Origin: Yersinia thracica
GTDB lineage: Bacteria > Pseudomonadota > Gammaproteobacteria > Enterobacterales > Enterobacteriaceae
Direction of reading: 5' to 3'
DNA: 59,395 nt
NCBI RefSeq assembly: GCF_902170565.1
Contig: NZ_CABHXX010000027.1
Coordinates: 1-59,395 of the forward strand
Shown here: one piece after another, positions 30,501 to 40,384 of the stretch
Layout of the letters: each line of letters begins with the position of its first letter
Numbering within the stretch: the first letter of the stretch is position 1
Translations under genes and position numbers: made by a program
The notes under the pieces: generated by a model
Seen by the model: the letters and a program-made list of their open reading frames with translations, nothing else
Database searches by the model: none
What the model was told of the DNA's origin: nothing

Positions 30501-33500
30501 AATGACCCATTACTAGCCACTATGGCATTATTACCACCAAAGCTTAAGGTGCCACTTTTGCCAGCCATTAATGGAGTCACCGACTCAGAATAAACAGCAA
30601 CATTACCTAGCGTGGCATTAAGATTAATGTTATTAAAATAAACATTACCTGACCCATAAGAAGACCCATCAATATTAATGTTTTTATTAGCTGATGTCAG
30701 ATTAACATTATCCAAATCAATAGATGTTCCTTGAACAGCTCCGTTACCATTCTTCCCTGTAATAGTAATATTCCCCTGCGCAATAATATTATTACGGGAG
30801 TCATCCGAAGAACCTTTAATATAAATCCCTTCAGATGAAACAAGCGACGCGCCATTCAATGTAATATCTTTTTGGGCATTTAATGTGCTATTAGCCTTAA
30901 TATAAATTCCTTTGTTATTGGTTGCACTTACATTAGCGTTAATACCACCTATTGTTGCTGTGATATTAGTGCTGTCCAATATCAACCCATCACCACCATT
31001 AGTAGTAGAGATAAAGTCAATCTCATTTGCTGTAAGATTGACATTGGCAAACGCCAGACTTTTTGAACCATTATTATTTACTGTAAAATTTCCATTTTTA
31101 GTTTCAATATTAGCACCAGCAATACCAACACCTCCACCTGTGATATTGTCATAATTATTGGCTATTAATGATATATCTTTCCCCGCAGTAACATTGATTC
31201 TATTAGATGAGTCCCCAAGAATTGTTATTGCCTCCACAGACTGTACTGAAGTATTGGCAAACAATGCTATATTCTGGCCTGCGGCCATTCCACTCTTACC
31301 TTTCAAATAGAATGCTTTGTTATTGGGAGCACTTAAATTGGTTTTAATATCATTTTTAGCCGTAAGAACTGTATTAGTCATCACCAAGGCATCATTAGCA
31401 CTAATATTACCATTCAATAAGATATTATTGGCACTAATGTTGACATTATTGATAGAGCTACCTTTGATACCACTGATATTTAAATTAAAGTCCCCCTGCG
31501 CATTTATATTGACAAAATCGGCAGCAACAGTGCTACCGGTTTCTGTTCCGTTATTAACCGCCACCATCGATATATTACCGCCAGCCGTTATATTAACCAG
31601 AACACTACTGGCGTTACCGCCTATCTTTATTGCGTCAGCACCCGCAACAGTAGCGTTACTGGTCACGCCTTTCAAATTGATATTGCCACTGGCGCTTACA
31701 TTGGTCTCATCTGAAAACCAAAGCCCTTTAGCTGTGGTAGTGGCATTAGCATTAATATCGCCAGCAGTGGCCGTAAGATTACTATTTCTGGATAAGAAAC
31801 CATTAACCCCGGAGACATTAATATTAAAGTTAACATTATTGCCACTGACATTTGAATCCAGGATCCCCAGCCCATAATTAGACTGAGTGAGAATTTCACC
31901 ATTGATGTCAAATGAAATATTTCCTGACTTAGAAGAAACACTCCCATTAGTAAATTCTACGCCTCCTGACACACCACCATTGGCATTGGCCTGGAATATA
32001 ATATCTTTATCACTGGTAATGGTTGCATTAGTGAATGTTCCCATCAACGAACGGTTAGAATTAGATTTCATAATAAATGACATATTACCCGAACCGGTTA
32101 GGACTGAATCCTCAGATATATCAATACCACGCCACCCTCGCTCATTAACATTACTACTTTCACCCGTTATACGCGTTTCACCCGCCACGGAAAAATTAGC
32201 CGAGTTAATGATATTCACCCCTATTAGAGATGCAACTCCAGTATTGCCTTCCAGAGTGAGGTTACCGACCTCATATTGCCCGCCCGCAATAATAATACGC
32301 GTCGCACTGTTATCATCGGCATGTTTTGCCAGGAAATCCCCTTTATTTAATAAAACATTGCTACTATTTAATGTAATAACAGAGTCTGCGGTGGAATTGC
32401 CCGCTAATAAATTAAGATTCAACCTCCCAGCATTGGACGAAATATTATTGGTAACGATAATATTACCGTCAGCATGCAAGGTTAGCGTAGCATCGCCTCC
32501 GGCGGTTTTATTGATATCCGCATTTACCGTAATATTGCACCAGCGGCAGTTGGTTAAACGGCTATTACTGGTGGTTATCGTCACATTAGTGCCACGATCG
32601 AGTTGAGTATTGATACTGCTATTCAGTATTTGTGCAACATTGGCGGTTGGCGTGAAAACCTGTGCATTTTTCATATATCCAGTAGGGATATCCCCCGTCT
32701 GAACCGCAGCCCCGCTCTCAGCACCACTGCCAACAATATTTACCTCGGCCGGATCGAGCAACCAACTGCCCTTGCTTCCGACCATCGCACTCGTATCAAC
32801 CTGACCAAAAGCTTGTAAATTGCGCTTACTGGATGTTTCTACCTGCCCACCATTACCTGACTGTAACCCACCACGGGCATCAATATCGCCATAGAAGCCA
32901 GTGTAATGTTCAGACCACAACACCGCAGTGCCACCCGCCCCTGACTGTGAGGAGGAAACATTAATCTTCGCGCCTTTATCCATCACAACTGCACGAGCAT
33001 TTTTTATCAGTTTGTTTTTGCCTTGCCAGCCACCGCCGACCAGCACTTTGCCACCGCCAGTGGCTCCATGTGCATCAATTTTGCTCGCGGCAACCAAATG
33101 AATATTTTCACCTTGCAGGATAACATTCCCGCCACGGCCCTGCGGGCTACTGACATCGATGATTCCCTGCTGGCGCACCACCCCATTACTGCCGCCATTG
33201 AGATAAATAACGCCATTCTTTTCAGATAAACCCTGCGCCTGCAAAATACCGGTATTATCAATCACAGTATTCATCAACATCTCTTTACCACGAGCAGTCA
33301 GTTGGATAACTCCGCCGTCAGCCTGAATCAACCCCCCGTTTTTTAGCAAAGTGCTGACCTGCTCACCTTGAATTTGCACTCCGAGCAAGCTGCCGTGATC
33401 CAAATAAAGGGTGACGCGACTTCCGCTCGCTAATGCCACTTTCCCTTGCGGCGCGTTAATAACACCAGACGCCTGATTATCCACCTGCTGACCAATTAGC

Positions 33501-34141
33501 GCGATATAGCCGCCCGAAGTGGTACGCAGATTGGCCTGATTAATCACTTGGCCTTCATGGCCACGGCTGGTCAGCGTATAGCATCCGCTAATAAAATCTT
33601 GATTAGACATAGATTTAGTACTGGCGACTAAACCGCCGACATTAACTTGTGCGCCTTTACCAAATAGAATGCCATTTGGATTAAGTAAAAAGACCTGACC
33701 ATTGGCTTTTAAGTTGCCATATATTTGCGATGCATCGCGGCCCAACACTCGGTTCAGCGCGATACTCTGCGGCCCCGGCTGGTTATAAATAACACTGTTC
33801 CCCTGCGCAATATCAAAACTGCCCCAATTGATCCCCAGCTTGTCGCTTTGCTGAGTCACGGTAAGGGTATTGTTATTAACATCCAACACGCCTTGACCAA
33901 TAACAACCTTGCCGTTAACCGGCAGTGAGGAATGAGCAAATACCAGTAGAGGCAAGGTACCGAGCGCTAATCCTGTCAATATAGCCAGATAACTTAATAT
34001 TCCGACCTTCGTATTATTATCATTAATTAATTTTCCTCCAAGAAACGAAAACGACCGCCCATAAGCTCGAGTCAATTCTCCGACAGCAACCAAACATCCC
34101 AACCGACGACAAAAAACAAGTTTGTATAATTTACTGTTCAT
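27557..34141 (-). CDS. HMW-type two-partner-secretion exoprotein (probable N-glycosylated adhesin)
   Basis: The 2194-residue product begins with an extended type V signal peptide (MNSKLYKLVFCRRLGCLVAV, hydrophobic 48-68, likely cleavage near AHS at 69-71). The TPS/haemagglutination domain follows (about 73-330), with LGINWGSFDIAQGNSVIYNQ and NPNGILFG at 154-161. The rest is a predicted beta-helix of short glycine/asparagine-rich coils full of N-x-S/T sequons. Residues 1497-1957 form nested long repeats. After a Pro/Thr-rich linker (about 2088-2110) the C-terminus has Cys2156 and Cys2176, resembling the disulfide loop that anchors Haemophilus HMW1. The transporter gene lies 40 bp upstream and the glycosyltransferase 66 bp downstream. 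Binding target is unknown. Confidence 0.9.
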   Translation of the reverse strand: MNSKLYKLVFCRRLGCLVAVGELTRAYGRSFSFLGGKLINDNNTKVGILSYLAILTGLALGTLPLLVFAHSSLPVNGKVVIGQGVLDVNNNTLTVTQQSDKLGINWGSFDIAQGNSVIYNQPGPQSIALNRVLGRDASQIYGNLKANGQVFLLNPNGILFGKGAQVNVGGLVASTKSMSNQDFISGCYTLTSRGHEGQVINQANLRTTSGGYIALIGQQVDNQASGVINAPQGKVALASGSRVTLYLDHGSLLGVQIQGEQVSTLLKNGGLIQADGGVIQLTARGKEMLMNTVIDNTGILQAQGLSEKNGVIYLNGGSNGVVRQQGIIDVSSPQGRGGNVILQGENIHLVAASKIDAHGATGGGKVLVGGGWQGKNKLIKNARAVVMDKGAKINVSSSQSGAGGTAVLWSEHYTGFYGDIDARGGLQSGNGGQVETSSKRNLQAFGQVDTSAMVGSKGSWLLDPAEVNIVGSGAESGAAVQTGDIPTGYMKNAQVFTPTANVAQILNSSINTQLDRGTNVTITTSNSRLTNCRWCNITVNADINKTAGGDATLTLHADGNIIVTNNISSNAGRLNLNLLAGNSTADSVITLNSSNVLLNKGDFLAKHADDNSATRIIIAGGQYEVGNLTLEGNTGVASLIGVNIINSANFSVAGETRITGESSNVNERGWRGIDISEDSVLTGSGNMSFIMKSNSNRSLMGTFTNATITSDKDIIFQANANGGVSGGVEFTNGSVSSKSGNISFDINGEILTQSNYGLGILDSNVSGNNVNFNINVSGVNGFLSRNSNLTATAGDINANATTTAKGLWFSDETNVSASGNINLKGVTSNATVAGADAIKIGGNASSVLVNITAGGNISMVAVNNGTETGSTVAADFVNINAQGDFNLNISGIKGSSINNVNISANNILLNGNISANDALVMTNTVLTAKNDIKTNLSAPNNKAFYLKGKSGMAAGQNIALFANTSVQSVEAITILGDSSNRINVTAGKDISLIANNYDNITGGGVGIAGANIETKNGNFTVNNNGSKSLAFANVNLTANEIDFISTTNGGDGLILDSTNITATIGGINANVSATNNKGIYIKANSTLNAQKDITLNGASLVSSEGIYIKGSSDDSRNNIIAQGNITITGKNGNGAVQGTSIDLDNVNLTSANKNINIDGSSYGSGNVYFNNINLNATLGNVAVYSESVTPLMAGKSGTLSFGGNNAIVASNGSFVGKALNTTQGAALIFRANSTLSVEGNIAFKGETEGTGATRKGIEFSGANTLNIAKGSQLSLLGENKGVQTTAGGNGIIYTSPKKLTINNNGSLIMEGRATNGVGINFPTSNKTVVLNGDGDTLIKGSSVTGSGVAISGVVNNASGRVTIEGTSTDGTGVHLFSAEHQINRINVTGSSINAEALRISGNANITDTALTGRSINSSGIKVDSLPGSSIVTHVMLDNASLNGSSTNGNGVEVTGDIKGVHQSFINGTTDGIGYGIDIGENLNVTGTSEADLLTLNGVAISDFSTGIKLNGNNDLSNTSLNGSAVDGVALDITGPLTNQGHTRLNGTASGTGIGVQVNGLLSASVVNGTATSGIGVKVMNGVLDDSRINGISATGSGVSVDGSTVLNNAALVGNSNDGKGIEIVGNLSGSHGSSVQGEVVNGIGVHIDRNVILTGGSSDDLLVINGNATGDKGAGIQLEGNNTLVNTTLNGSATDGIGINITGPLTSNGATTLTGQVASGSGVRLDGAINGSIINGISTNGSGVKVGGETTLDNSTLNGNSSEGKGIFITADVIGRNGSSVQGDTVNGMGVDVVKNANLTGAGIGNLLTVAGNATGDQGTGVQLGGNHILDNTTLTGNATGGTGVDIDGLLTNKGNTTIGGKADTGEGVELDGTIAGGTVNGTSDTGSGIKIDDDSQLDNATLNGNSPDGKGVEIAGDLTGNHGSAVHGDTANGSGVDVAPNVALTGGGENDPLNVTGNATGETGTGVQLDGNNTLENIAIKGNSTHGHGVEINGSITNNGNTTIEGDASNNGHGVHVDGIVNGGVINGNSGNNHGVFLDDDALITDIAVSGNTGLGQPPVFITMPENIGENVTINSKPIDKNTTGGRIRPDPTTPISKEKTTSEPTAQPQIGDKSGSLLKTLSQTLSSLEVQQLPPAIVTESEHDIAENISIRACIPEGLTTQASDYVTTKQEICDEHVLGRWKPLPWLSDRE
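28271..29653 (-). repeat. Long coding repeats in the exoprotein (146-aa units)
   Basis: Residues 1666-1811 and 1812-1957 are two units of exactly 146 residues, each starting GNATGD and roughly half identical by eye; residues 1497-1665 form a related unit lengthened by one coil of about 23 residues. A partial unit starts at 1958. Each unit is built of about 23-26-residue coils with a GxGhxh core and TLNGN-type turns. Confidence 0.8.
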
Positions 34142-34181
34142 TATTCGCGTCCATTAAATCTGACAAATATGCCGATAAGCG

Positions 34182-35996
34182 CTAAAACATCTTATAAGCG
34201 CTAAGCCAAAATTGGTCGTTATCCGGTTGAGGGGTTACAGCCTGGCCGGTACGATGTGCCCAGGCCAGATTCAAAGAATAATCTGCCGTACGGGAGAGAG
34301 TGATATAGGCACCAATGCCAGACAGGTTGATATTATTCCCTGTCAGGCCCTCGACAGGCTGGCGATAATAAGACCCCCATCCTTGATCAAAGAATGCCGC
34401 AAAGGTGATTTGATTTCCCGCTTCAGCCCAAGCAGGGAGAGAAGGTTGCCAGTAGGCACGTAATTCGGTGGTGAAAATAGTACCTTTATCCACCGCCCCT
34501 TCACCAATACCATAAGCGCGAACCGCCAGTGGCCCACCGAACAATAGCTTTTGTGAGCTATCAAGATTCTTACTGGCCATCTGGCCGGTAAATTGATTGA
34601 AGAAAGAAAAATTAGGGCCAAAACCCTGATCATGACCGACACGATAATTAAAACGGGCAAAAGTACCGCTAATATTGGTCAAAGAATTTATGCTCTGACT
34701 GAATTCATCATCCAGTGATAGATGGCCTGCCGTGGTCAGTAAATTAAAATTGCTGAGCCCACGAGAGGCGGTAAACCGACCATTAATACCCAACTCGCCA
34801 GCATCTAAATTGCGTTTTTGTTCCGGTAGCATTATCAATGAATCTCGCATTCTGCCCTGATAATAACCGGTATTCACATCAATTCTGGCTGCTGAATTAC
34901 GGATCCACGGATGGCGTAAATCCATACCCCAAGTATTAGAATTACCGCTAGCATCCAATATAGCGAAAGGCCCCTTAAGCGTATAATCCAGGTGGCTATA
35001 ATTAAACGCGGCACGGGTACCATAAGTATTAATGGGGAAATTGTAGTCCAACAGGCCATTGAATACATCCGCCGAACTGGATAAAATTAAATCTGCGCGT
35101 AATTGATCCCCCCAACCCGTCATATTATTCAACGTACCGCCCACTAATAACCGATTGTGACCGGAATAATCATTACCCTGATTATCGGCACCGATATATC
35201 CCATCGCATTTTGGCTGGGAGTAATATCAGCATAAATTCTCGTCATTCCAGATTGGGTTCCAGGTTTCAATGCTAAAGCAGCATCAACTCCGGGTATTTC
35301 ATTAAGAATAAATGCGGCGCGCTCAAGGCGAGATAATTCAACCGGAGAAGCGGCGCAATTTTTATTGCCCCAAAAAACCACTTTTTTACTGCAACTATTA
35401 CTTTCAATCACTGCAACAACAAAGTCAGTATTCAACCGGCTCTGATTATTGACTTCCGGTTTATCTAATCTGCCAGCAACAACACGCACTATAACAATAC
35501 CGTCATGAACAGTTTGTGGGGGTAATATTGCCTGAGCAGCAACCCATCCTTGTCGTCGATAAAAGCGAGTTACCGCCAATGTCATAGCCTGTAAATCAGA
35601 AAATGTTAATGACCGGCCTAACCAAGGGGCAACCACAGCTTGCAAAGTTTTATTACGCCCATCCAAATCAGTGCTGCCCGAAGACAATAACCCTGTATCA
35701 CCCTCAAAACGGACTTCACGTAGCTCAATATGATTCGCTGTAGCCGTACTGCCTGAGGGCGGTGGCGGAGCCAATGGCGGGAGGGCGATATCTGCTTCAC
35801 GTGGGGCCAGCAGTGACTCTATGGTCGATTGCCGAATTTCATTGCCGATAGCACCAGCATTAGGCACATTTCTTACTTGAGGAGCCGAGACTACGCATAA
35901 GCTAAAAAATAATTGTGAACAAAATAAGAGGAGAAAGAATACTTTTCTACATTTTAATTGGTACCATAAATCTGCTTGACAATAAAAATATCGCAT
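34182..35996 (-). CDS. Two-partner-secretion outer-membrane transporter (FhaC/ShlB/HMW1B type)
   Basis: TpsB proteins are outer-membrane Omp85-superfamily barrels that export the partner exoprotein. The 604-residue product has a signal peptide ending near VSA (38), a proline-rich linker (PPLAPPPPSG), two POTRA domains (from about HIELREVRFEGD through RIYADITPS) and a 16-strand-type barrel ending in the terminal Phe (SAYKMF). The conserved loop-6 motif, VRGY/F in FhaC, reads VRAYGIGEG at 492-500. It is the first gene of the locus; upstream DNA is strongly AT-rich. Order B-A-C differs from the Haemophilus hmw order A-B-C. Confidence 0.93.
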   Translation of the reverse strand: MRYFYCQADLWYQLKCRKVFFLLLFCSQLFFSLCVVSAPQVRNVPNAGAIGNEIRQSTIESLLAPREADIALPPLAPPPPSGSTATANHIELREVRFEGDTGLLSSGSTDLDGRNKTLQAVVAPWLGRSLTFSDLQAMTLAVTRFYRRQGWVAAQAILPPQTVHDGIVIVRVVAGRLDKPEVNNQSRLNTDFVVAVIESNSCSKKVVFWGNKNCAASPVELSRLERAAFILNEIPGVDAALALKPGTQSGMTRIYADITPSQNAMGYIGADNQGNDYSGHNRLLVGGTLNNMTGWGDQLRADLILSSSADVFNGLLDYNFPINTYGTRAAFNYSHLDYTLKGPFAILDASGNSNTWGMDLRHPWIRNSAARIDVNTGYYQGRMRDSLIMLPEQKRNLDAGELGINGRFTASRGLSNFNLLTTAGHLSLDDEFSQSINSLTNISGTFARFNYRVGHDQGFGPNFSFFNQFTGQMASKNLDSSQKLLFGGPLAVRAYGIGEGAVDKGTIFTTELRAYWQPSLPAWAEAGNQITFAAFFDQGWGSYYRQPVEGLTGNNINLSGIGAYITLSRTADYSLNLAWAHRTGQAVTPQPDNDQFWLSAYKMF

Positions 35997-36505
35997 ACAA
36001 ATACACCCATTTTAAATAGGAATGTGCCAACCGAAACAATAATAGCCATCATTATTCAATACTGACCCGTATGGTTAGTAACTTTTAAGTTGATAATTAA
36101 AAAACCTTACTCGCCAACATTTAAATCAACAAAACCAGAATAAATAATAAGTTCATCACCAAAAACCAATTTACTCTTTGTTGTTTCAGACTAATAGGCC
36201 AAACATATTTATCACAAACAGTTATTTGCGTTAGATATTCTTTTATCCAAATGAAATAATAATTAGTTCATACTTTATATTATGTGTAAATATAATATTC
36301 TTATATTAATTACCGCAAAACGACATAATGCACTGAAAAACATGAAGCATAAAAAATATTTCCCGATATTTTGCAAAAAAACAAATCAGCTTAATATAAT
36401 GATATTTTATTATAAATAACATTAACTATAATAAATCGTGATAAAAATTGATTTCATTTTAATAAATGAGTGATAAACATCAAATTAAATTGTCATTTTA
36501 AAAAA
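35997..36505. promoter_or_regulatory. AT-rich region upstream of the secretion locus
   Basis: About 500 bp without a gene, visibly far richer in A+T than its neighbours, with long A/T tracts (36050-36500). It must contain the promoter of the B-A-C locus. The composition suits H-NS silencing of an acquired locus; that is inference. Confidence 0.5.
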
Positions 36506-36530
36506 TAAAACCCCGCATTATTATGCAGGG
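36503..36530 (-). terminator. Rho-independent terminator of mtnK
   Basis: Stem CCCCGCAT / ATGCAGGG (one mismatch, loop TATT) is followed on the minus strand by TTTTATTTTTTAAAA, 50 bp past the mtnK stop. Confidence 0.8.
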
Positions 36531-36580
36531 TCATTATATTTAGATATCATTAATCTATCGTATTGACTCGAGCAATTTCA

Positions 36581-37780
36581 TTACCCATTCTGCCGAATGC
36601 GGGCAATAAACTCATCAACACTATTAATATGTGGTGCGGCCAATATCAAAGTACGTCCCAAACTCAAAACTTGGCGTTGGCATGCCCTGCGCATCTCATC
36701 ATCAACAATACTATCAAGATCAGCCACATGGGCCAGTCCAATGGTGCGGCGGATCAATTCACTGCCACAATACCCCACAGCATCTAGCCAAACCTGCTGT
36801 AAAAACAGTTGTGCATAACCTGCGGTTGCCAGTGTTGAGTCTTGGGTTTTTTCCTCACTTAAGGCCAGAAAACGGCTGGCGAAGGTATTCCACAGAAGAT
36901 GAATATCTTTCAACCGCTGTTCACGGGCAGCCGCCGCATCACGCGGGCCAGCTAATCCCGGCAAACCACAATAATTAAGCAGTAAATTACCCAGTGCGGT
37001 ACCGACATCAAAACCTACTGGGCCATAGAAACCAAACTCGGCATCGATGGCTTTCAGCCGACCCTCAGCAACAAAAATGGAGCCGCTGTGAATATCGCCA
37101 TGCAACAATGCCTCGGCTTTGCTCAGGAAACGGTGCTTTAGCGAAGCCACGGCTAACTTGAGTGCATTATCCTGACGTAAAACCAACACATCCGCCAATA
37201 GCGCCGGATCGAAATTATTACGCTCATGGTCAATATAGGGGTCAGTAAAGAATAAATCTTCGGTAATTTGGCACAATTCCGGGTTGGTATAGCGGCTCAC
37301 TGCGGCCTTTTTAGCTTGAGCCGACTGATAAAAATCGGAGGTATGAAATAGGGTTTGCGCTAAATACTCAGCCAATTGCCCCGCAGCCTGTGGATAATAT
37401 TTTCCCTTAACCAATTCACTGCGCCAGATTTGGTGGTCAGATAAATCTTCCTGCACCATCACCGCCAGTTCTGCATCGTGGTGCAGGACATTAACCGTAT
37501 GTTGTGGGCAGAATTGGCGGTGTGTCAGCAAGGTTTCAGCTTCAATTCTGGCGCGATCCAAGGTCAGCGGCCAGGATTCCCCCACACAACGCACATAAGG
37601 CAGTGCCTGTTTCACAATCACTCGGCTAATTCCGGTAGCATCGCGAATTTTAAACACCAGATTGAGATTCCCATCGCCAATTTCATCCGCTGACACCAAA
37701 GCCTGTGGATCGGCCACCTGACCAAATTGGCGAGCATATTCAACGGCATCCGTAGCAGTAAATGTATGGTAGCGCGACAT
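36581..37780 (-). CDS. mtnK: 5-methylthioribose kinase
   Basis: MtnK phosphorylates 5-methylthioribose to its 1-phosphate, feeding MtnA in the methionine salvage pathway. The 399-residue product has the aminoglycoside-phosphotransferase-like kinase fold: [10 protein letters not shown], the catalytic loop [13 protein letters not shown] and the metal site [17 protein letters not shown] chose ATG 37780 (GGGG 6 nt upstream) over an ATG four codons earlier. It is divergent from mtnA with a MetJ box between them. Confidence 0.95.
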   Translation of the reverse strand: MSRYHTFTATDAVEYARQFGQVADPQALVSADEIGDGNLNLVFKIRDATGISRVIVKQALPYVRCVGESWPLTLDRARIEAETLLTHRQFCPQHTVNVLHHDAELAVMVQEDLSDHQIWRSELVKGKYYPQAAGQLAEYLAQTLFHTSDFYQSAQAKKAAVSRYTNPELCQITEDLFFTDPYIDHERNNFDPALLADVLVLRQDNALKLAVASLKHRFLSKAEALLHGDIHSGSIFVAEGRLKAIDAEFGFYGPVGFDVGTALGNLLLNYCGLPGLAGPRDAAAAREQRLKDIHLLWNTFASRFLALSEEKTQDSTLATAGYAQLFLQQVWLDAVGYCGSELIRRTIGLAHVADLDSIVDDEMRRACQRQVLSLGRTLILAAPHINSVDEFIARIRQNG

Positions 37781-37880
37781 CTTCAACCCCATTATTCTTT
37801 ATCAGATTCTAATTCACTCACCGCTAACCATTTGCTTAGCCGTGAAATTATTCCCTGCTCGAGCAAAAAAATCCGTATTT

Positions 37881-37912
37881 AAGCGTAAAACCATATAGAC
37901 GTCTATACTTCC
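37881..37912. promoter_or_regulatory. MetJ box in the mtnK-mtnA promoter region
   Basis: AGACGTCT at 37897-37904 is a perfect met box, flanked in 8-bp register by weaker boxes ATACTTCC (5/8), AACCATAT (4/8) and AAGCGTAA (4/8). MetJ binds tandem 8-mers, so SAM-dependent repression of both genes is expected. Confidence 0.7.
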
Positions 37913-37973
37913 GAAATATATGTTGGCAGAATAAGAAACCAGATGCAATAACGCAACATGGATTTAACTGACA

Positions 37974-39014
37974 ATGCAGACGCTTAACAGTTTTGATTTA
38001 CAGACCACCAGCTTAAAAATTAGAGATAATCAGCTTTGGATACTTGACCAACAGGCTTTGCCACAGCGCCAGGAATGGCTGTCCGCCGATACCGTGGAAT
38101 TACTGATTGAGCATATTCAAGCGCTGCGAGTGCGTGGTGCACCATTGATCGGCTTATCAGCCAGCTTACTGTTGGCTTTGTTGGCCGATCGCGGTTTACC
38201 GCAAGCTCAGCTTGAGCAGGCGCTGATCGCATTGCGGGAATCACGCCCAACGGCGGTCAATCTAATGAATAATCTGGCGCGGATGCAGCAGGCGTTATTG
38301 CAAGCCAATTGGGTTGAAGCCATGGCTCACGAGGCACGGCGTCTGGTCGAAGAAGACCGCGAGTTATGTGAACGCATTGCCCAGCATGGCGCACAATTAG
38401 TCAAACCCGGCAGTCACTTACTCACCCACTGTAACACCGGCGGCCTCGCCACGGCGGGTATTGGCACGGCTATCGGCGTATTACTGCGCGCCCATCAGCA
38501 AGGCAAAATCCGCCAGGTGTGGGTCGATGAAACCCGACCTTTGCTGCAGGGTGGCCGCTTAACCGCCTGGGAACTGGGCGAGTTGGGTATTCCATATCAA
38601 TTAATTTGTGATTCGATGGCGGCCAGTCTGATGGCTCAGGGCAAAGTAGATGCTATCTGGGTTGGCGCTGATCGCATTGCTGCCAACGGTGATGTCGCGA
38701 ATAAAATTGGCACCTATAGTTTGGCGGTATTGGCGCATTATCACCGAATTCCATTCTATGTGGCGGCTCCGCATACCACTCATGATCCGGACTGCCCGAA
38801 TGGTGCAGCAATCCCCATTGAGCAACGTGATGCCAGCGAAGTCAAAGGCGTGTCTGGGGGGTTTGGTCATTGCCAATGGGCACCAGAGAATGCACCGGTG
38901 TACAACCCCGCATTTGATGTCACCCCAGCCGCATTAATCAGCGGCTGGGTATTAGACAGCGGCGTCATCACGCCAGAGCAAGTCGCAGCGGGCTTCTTCC
39001 AGCCGAAGAATTAG
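37974..39014 (+). CDS. mtnA: S-methyl-5-thioribose-1-phosphate isomerase
   Basis: MtnA converts methylthioribose 1-phosphate to methylthioribulose 1-phosphate. The 346-residue product has the eIF2B-like fold with the active-site cysteine in [13 protein letters not shown] and aspartate in [28 protein letters not shown] lies near residue 52. It is divergent from mtnK. An ERIC begins about 16 bp after its stop. Confidence 0.95.
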   Translation: MQTLNSFDLQTTSLKIRDNQLWILDQQALPQRQEWLSADTVELLIEHIQALRVRGAPLIGLSASLLLALLADRGLPQAQLEQALIALRESRPTAVNLMNNLARMQQALLQANWVEAMAHEARRLVEEDRELCERIAQHGAQLVKPGSHLLTHCNTGGLATAGIGTAIGVLLRAHQQGKIRQVWVDETRPLLQGGRLTAWELGELGIPYQLICDSMAASLMAQGKVDAIWVGADRIAANGDVANKIGTYSLAVLAHYHRIPFYVAAPHTTHDPDCPNGAAIPIEQRDASEVKGVSGGFGHCQWAPENAPVYNPAFDVTPAALISGWVLDSGVITPEQVAAGFFQPKN

Positions 39015-39029
39015 CATGGTAAGAAAATT

Positions 39030-39157
39030 TTGTCCCCAAACTCATTGGAGCCGCAGGAAGGCAGCAAGCGAAAACATCCCGATGAGCTTACATTAGTAAG
39101 TGATTCGGGTAAGTGAGCGTAGCTAACACCCCTGCGGCTTCAAGGACGACGGGGATT
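39030..39157. repeat. ERIC element between converging mtnA and mtnD
   Basis: About 128 bp with ERIC landmarks (CCGCAGGAAGGCAGCAAGCG, GATGAGCTTACATTAGTAAG, CCTGCGGCTTCAAGGACGAC) and terminal repeats TGTCCCCAA / GGGGATTA. Its end overlaps the TAA of mtnD (39156-39158). As a long hairpin at converging 3' ends it could act as a bidirectional mRNA end structure. Confidence 0.85.
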
Positions 39158-39698
39158 AATCCAGGCGCGGATACGAGTCAGCTATCTTATCGCCGGTAAA
39201 ACGCGCTATCCAACCCTCAGGATTATCAAATACTCGAATAGCAGTGAAATTCGGTGCTGACCCCATATCAAACCAATGGCGAGTATCTGCTGGCACTGAT
39301 AGCAAATCATTCTTCTCACACAAAATTTGATAAATTTTGCCATTCAGATGCAAACAAAATAACCCGCTCCCCTCGACGAAGAAACGCACTTCATCTTCAC
39401 CGTGAGTATGTTCTGATAAAAATTTCTCGCGCAATACTTCGCGCTGCTCATTATCAGGGCGCATGCTGATCACATCCCAACTCTGATAGCCTTTTTCCGC
39501 CACCAGCCGGTCAATTTCATGCTGATAAGCGGCAATCACCGCTCCCGGTTGTGGGTTTTCGCCCAGTTCGCGATCCGCCTGCCAGCGCTCAAACCTTACG
39601 CCAATAGCGGTCAATTGCTGTTGAATTTCCTCAGCATTGCGGCTTTGCCACAGCGGCTGTTCTGGCTGTTCATCACTAAAAATGGTTAATCCGCTCAT
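39156..39698 (-). CDS. mtnD: Acireductone dioxygenase
   Basis: MtnD is a cupin metalloenzyme acting on the acireductone; with Fe2+ it yields formate and 2-keto-4-methylthiobutyrate, with Ni2+ an off-pathway product. The 180-residue product carries the metal ligands in [14 protein letters not shown] and the later His in [10 protein letters not shown]. It overlaps mtnC by 4 bp (ATGA). Its stop codon coincides with the tip of an ERIC. Confidence 0.95.
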   Translation of the reverse strand: MSGLTIFSDEQPEQPLWQSRNAEEIQQQLTAIGVRFERWQADRELGENPQPGAVIAAYQHEIDRLVAEKGYQSWDVISMRPDNEQREVLREKFLSEHTHGEDEVRFFVEGSGLFCLHLNGKIYQILCEKNDLLSVPADTRHWFDMGSAPNFTAIRVFDNPEGWIARFTGDKIADSYPRLD

Positions 39699-40384
39699 GC
39701 TGTAAAACCCTCTATATCTATCTCATCAAAACGGCTGACTTGGGGATGACGGCTTTCGCTGTCGGGAAGATCTCGAATTAACTGACAAGTTTGCCATCCG
39801 GCAAGCTGTGCGGCGTCCAATTCCTGGCGAATATCAGATAAAAACAGCAATGCTTGCGGGGCAATGGCCAACTGATTGGCAATATTCTGGTAAGCGCTCA
39901 CTTCGCGCTTCGCCCCAACATGGGTGTCAAAATAACCACTGAATAATGGCTGTAAATCCCCCGCATCACTGTAACCAAACAATAATCTCTGCGCAGCAAC
40001 TGAGCCGGATGAATAAACATACAGTTTCAGCCCTTGCTGCTGCCAGTCCGCCAGTTGCGGGGCAACATCTGAATACAAGTGACCGCGAAAATCCCCTTGC
40101 AGATAACCGCTGCGCCAAATGATGCCCTGAATGGCTTTTAGTGCGGTGGATTTGCGGTCTTCATCCATAAAACCATGCAATGTGGTGGTCAGCGTTTCAA
40201 TATCCGCATCCGGCTGTTCAATCTCGTGCCGCAAACGGGTCAATGCGGCGGCAACCTCTTCATCCTGTTGATGTTCTTGTAAAAAAGGTGTCAGCCGCTC
40301 ACGGGCATAGGGGAACAGCACTTGGTGGACAAAACGGATGTCAGTGGTGGTGCCTTCAATGTCGGTCACTATGGCCTGAATCAT
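39695..40384 (-). CDS. mtnC: Enolase-phosphatase E1
   Basis: MtnC is a bifunctional HAD-superfamily enzyme that enolises and dephosphorylates diketo-5-methylthiopentyl-1-phosphate to the acireductone. The 229-residue product has the HAD nucleophile motif in [11 protein letters not shown] and [16 protein letters not shown] as motif II. It overlaps mtnB and mtnD by 4 bp on each side, in the order mtnB-mtnC-mtnD. Confidence 0.95.
   Translation of the reverse strand: MIQAIVTDIEGTTTDIRFVHQVLFPYARERLTPFLQEHQQDEEVAAALTRLRHEIEQPDADIETLTTTLHGFMDEDRKSTALKAIQGIIWRSGYLQGDFRGHLYSDVAPQLADWQQQGLKLYVYSSGSVAAQRLLFGYSDAGDLQPLFSGYFDTHVGAKREVSAYQNIANQLAIAPQALLFLSDIRQELDAAQLAGWQTCQLIRDLPDSESRHPQVSRFDEIDIEGFTA

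Noticed and set aside
27999-33928. Many plus-strand open frames opposite the exoprotein gene
   Set aside because: They are antisense shadows of a repetitive, biased coding sequence and give low-complexity V/P/L-rich peptides without start signals or known domains.
37781-37973. SAM riboswitch ahead of the mtn genes
   Set aside because: No conserved multi-helix leader is visible and the spacer is short; MetJ boxes explain regulation better.
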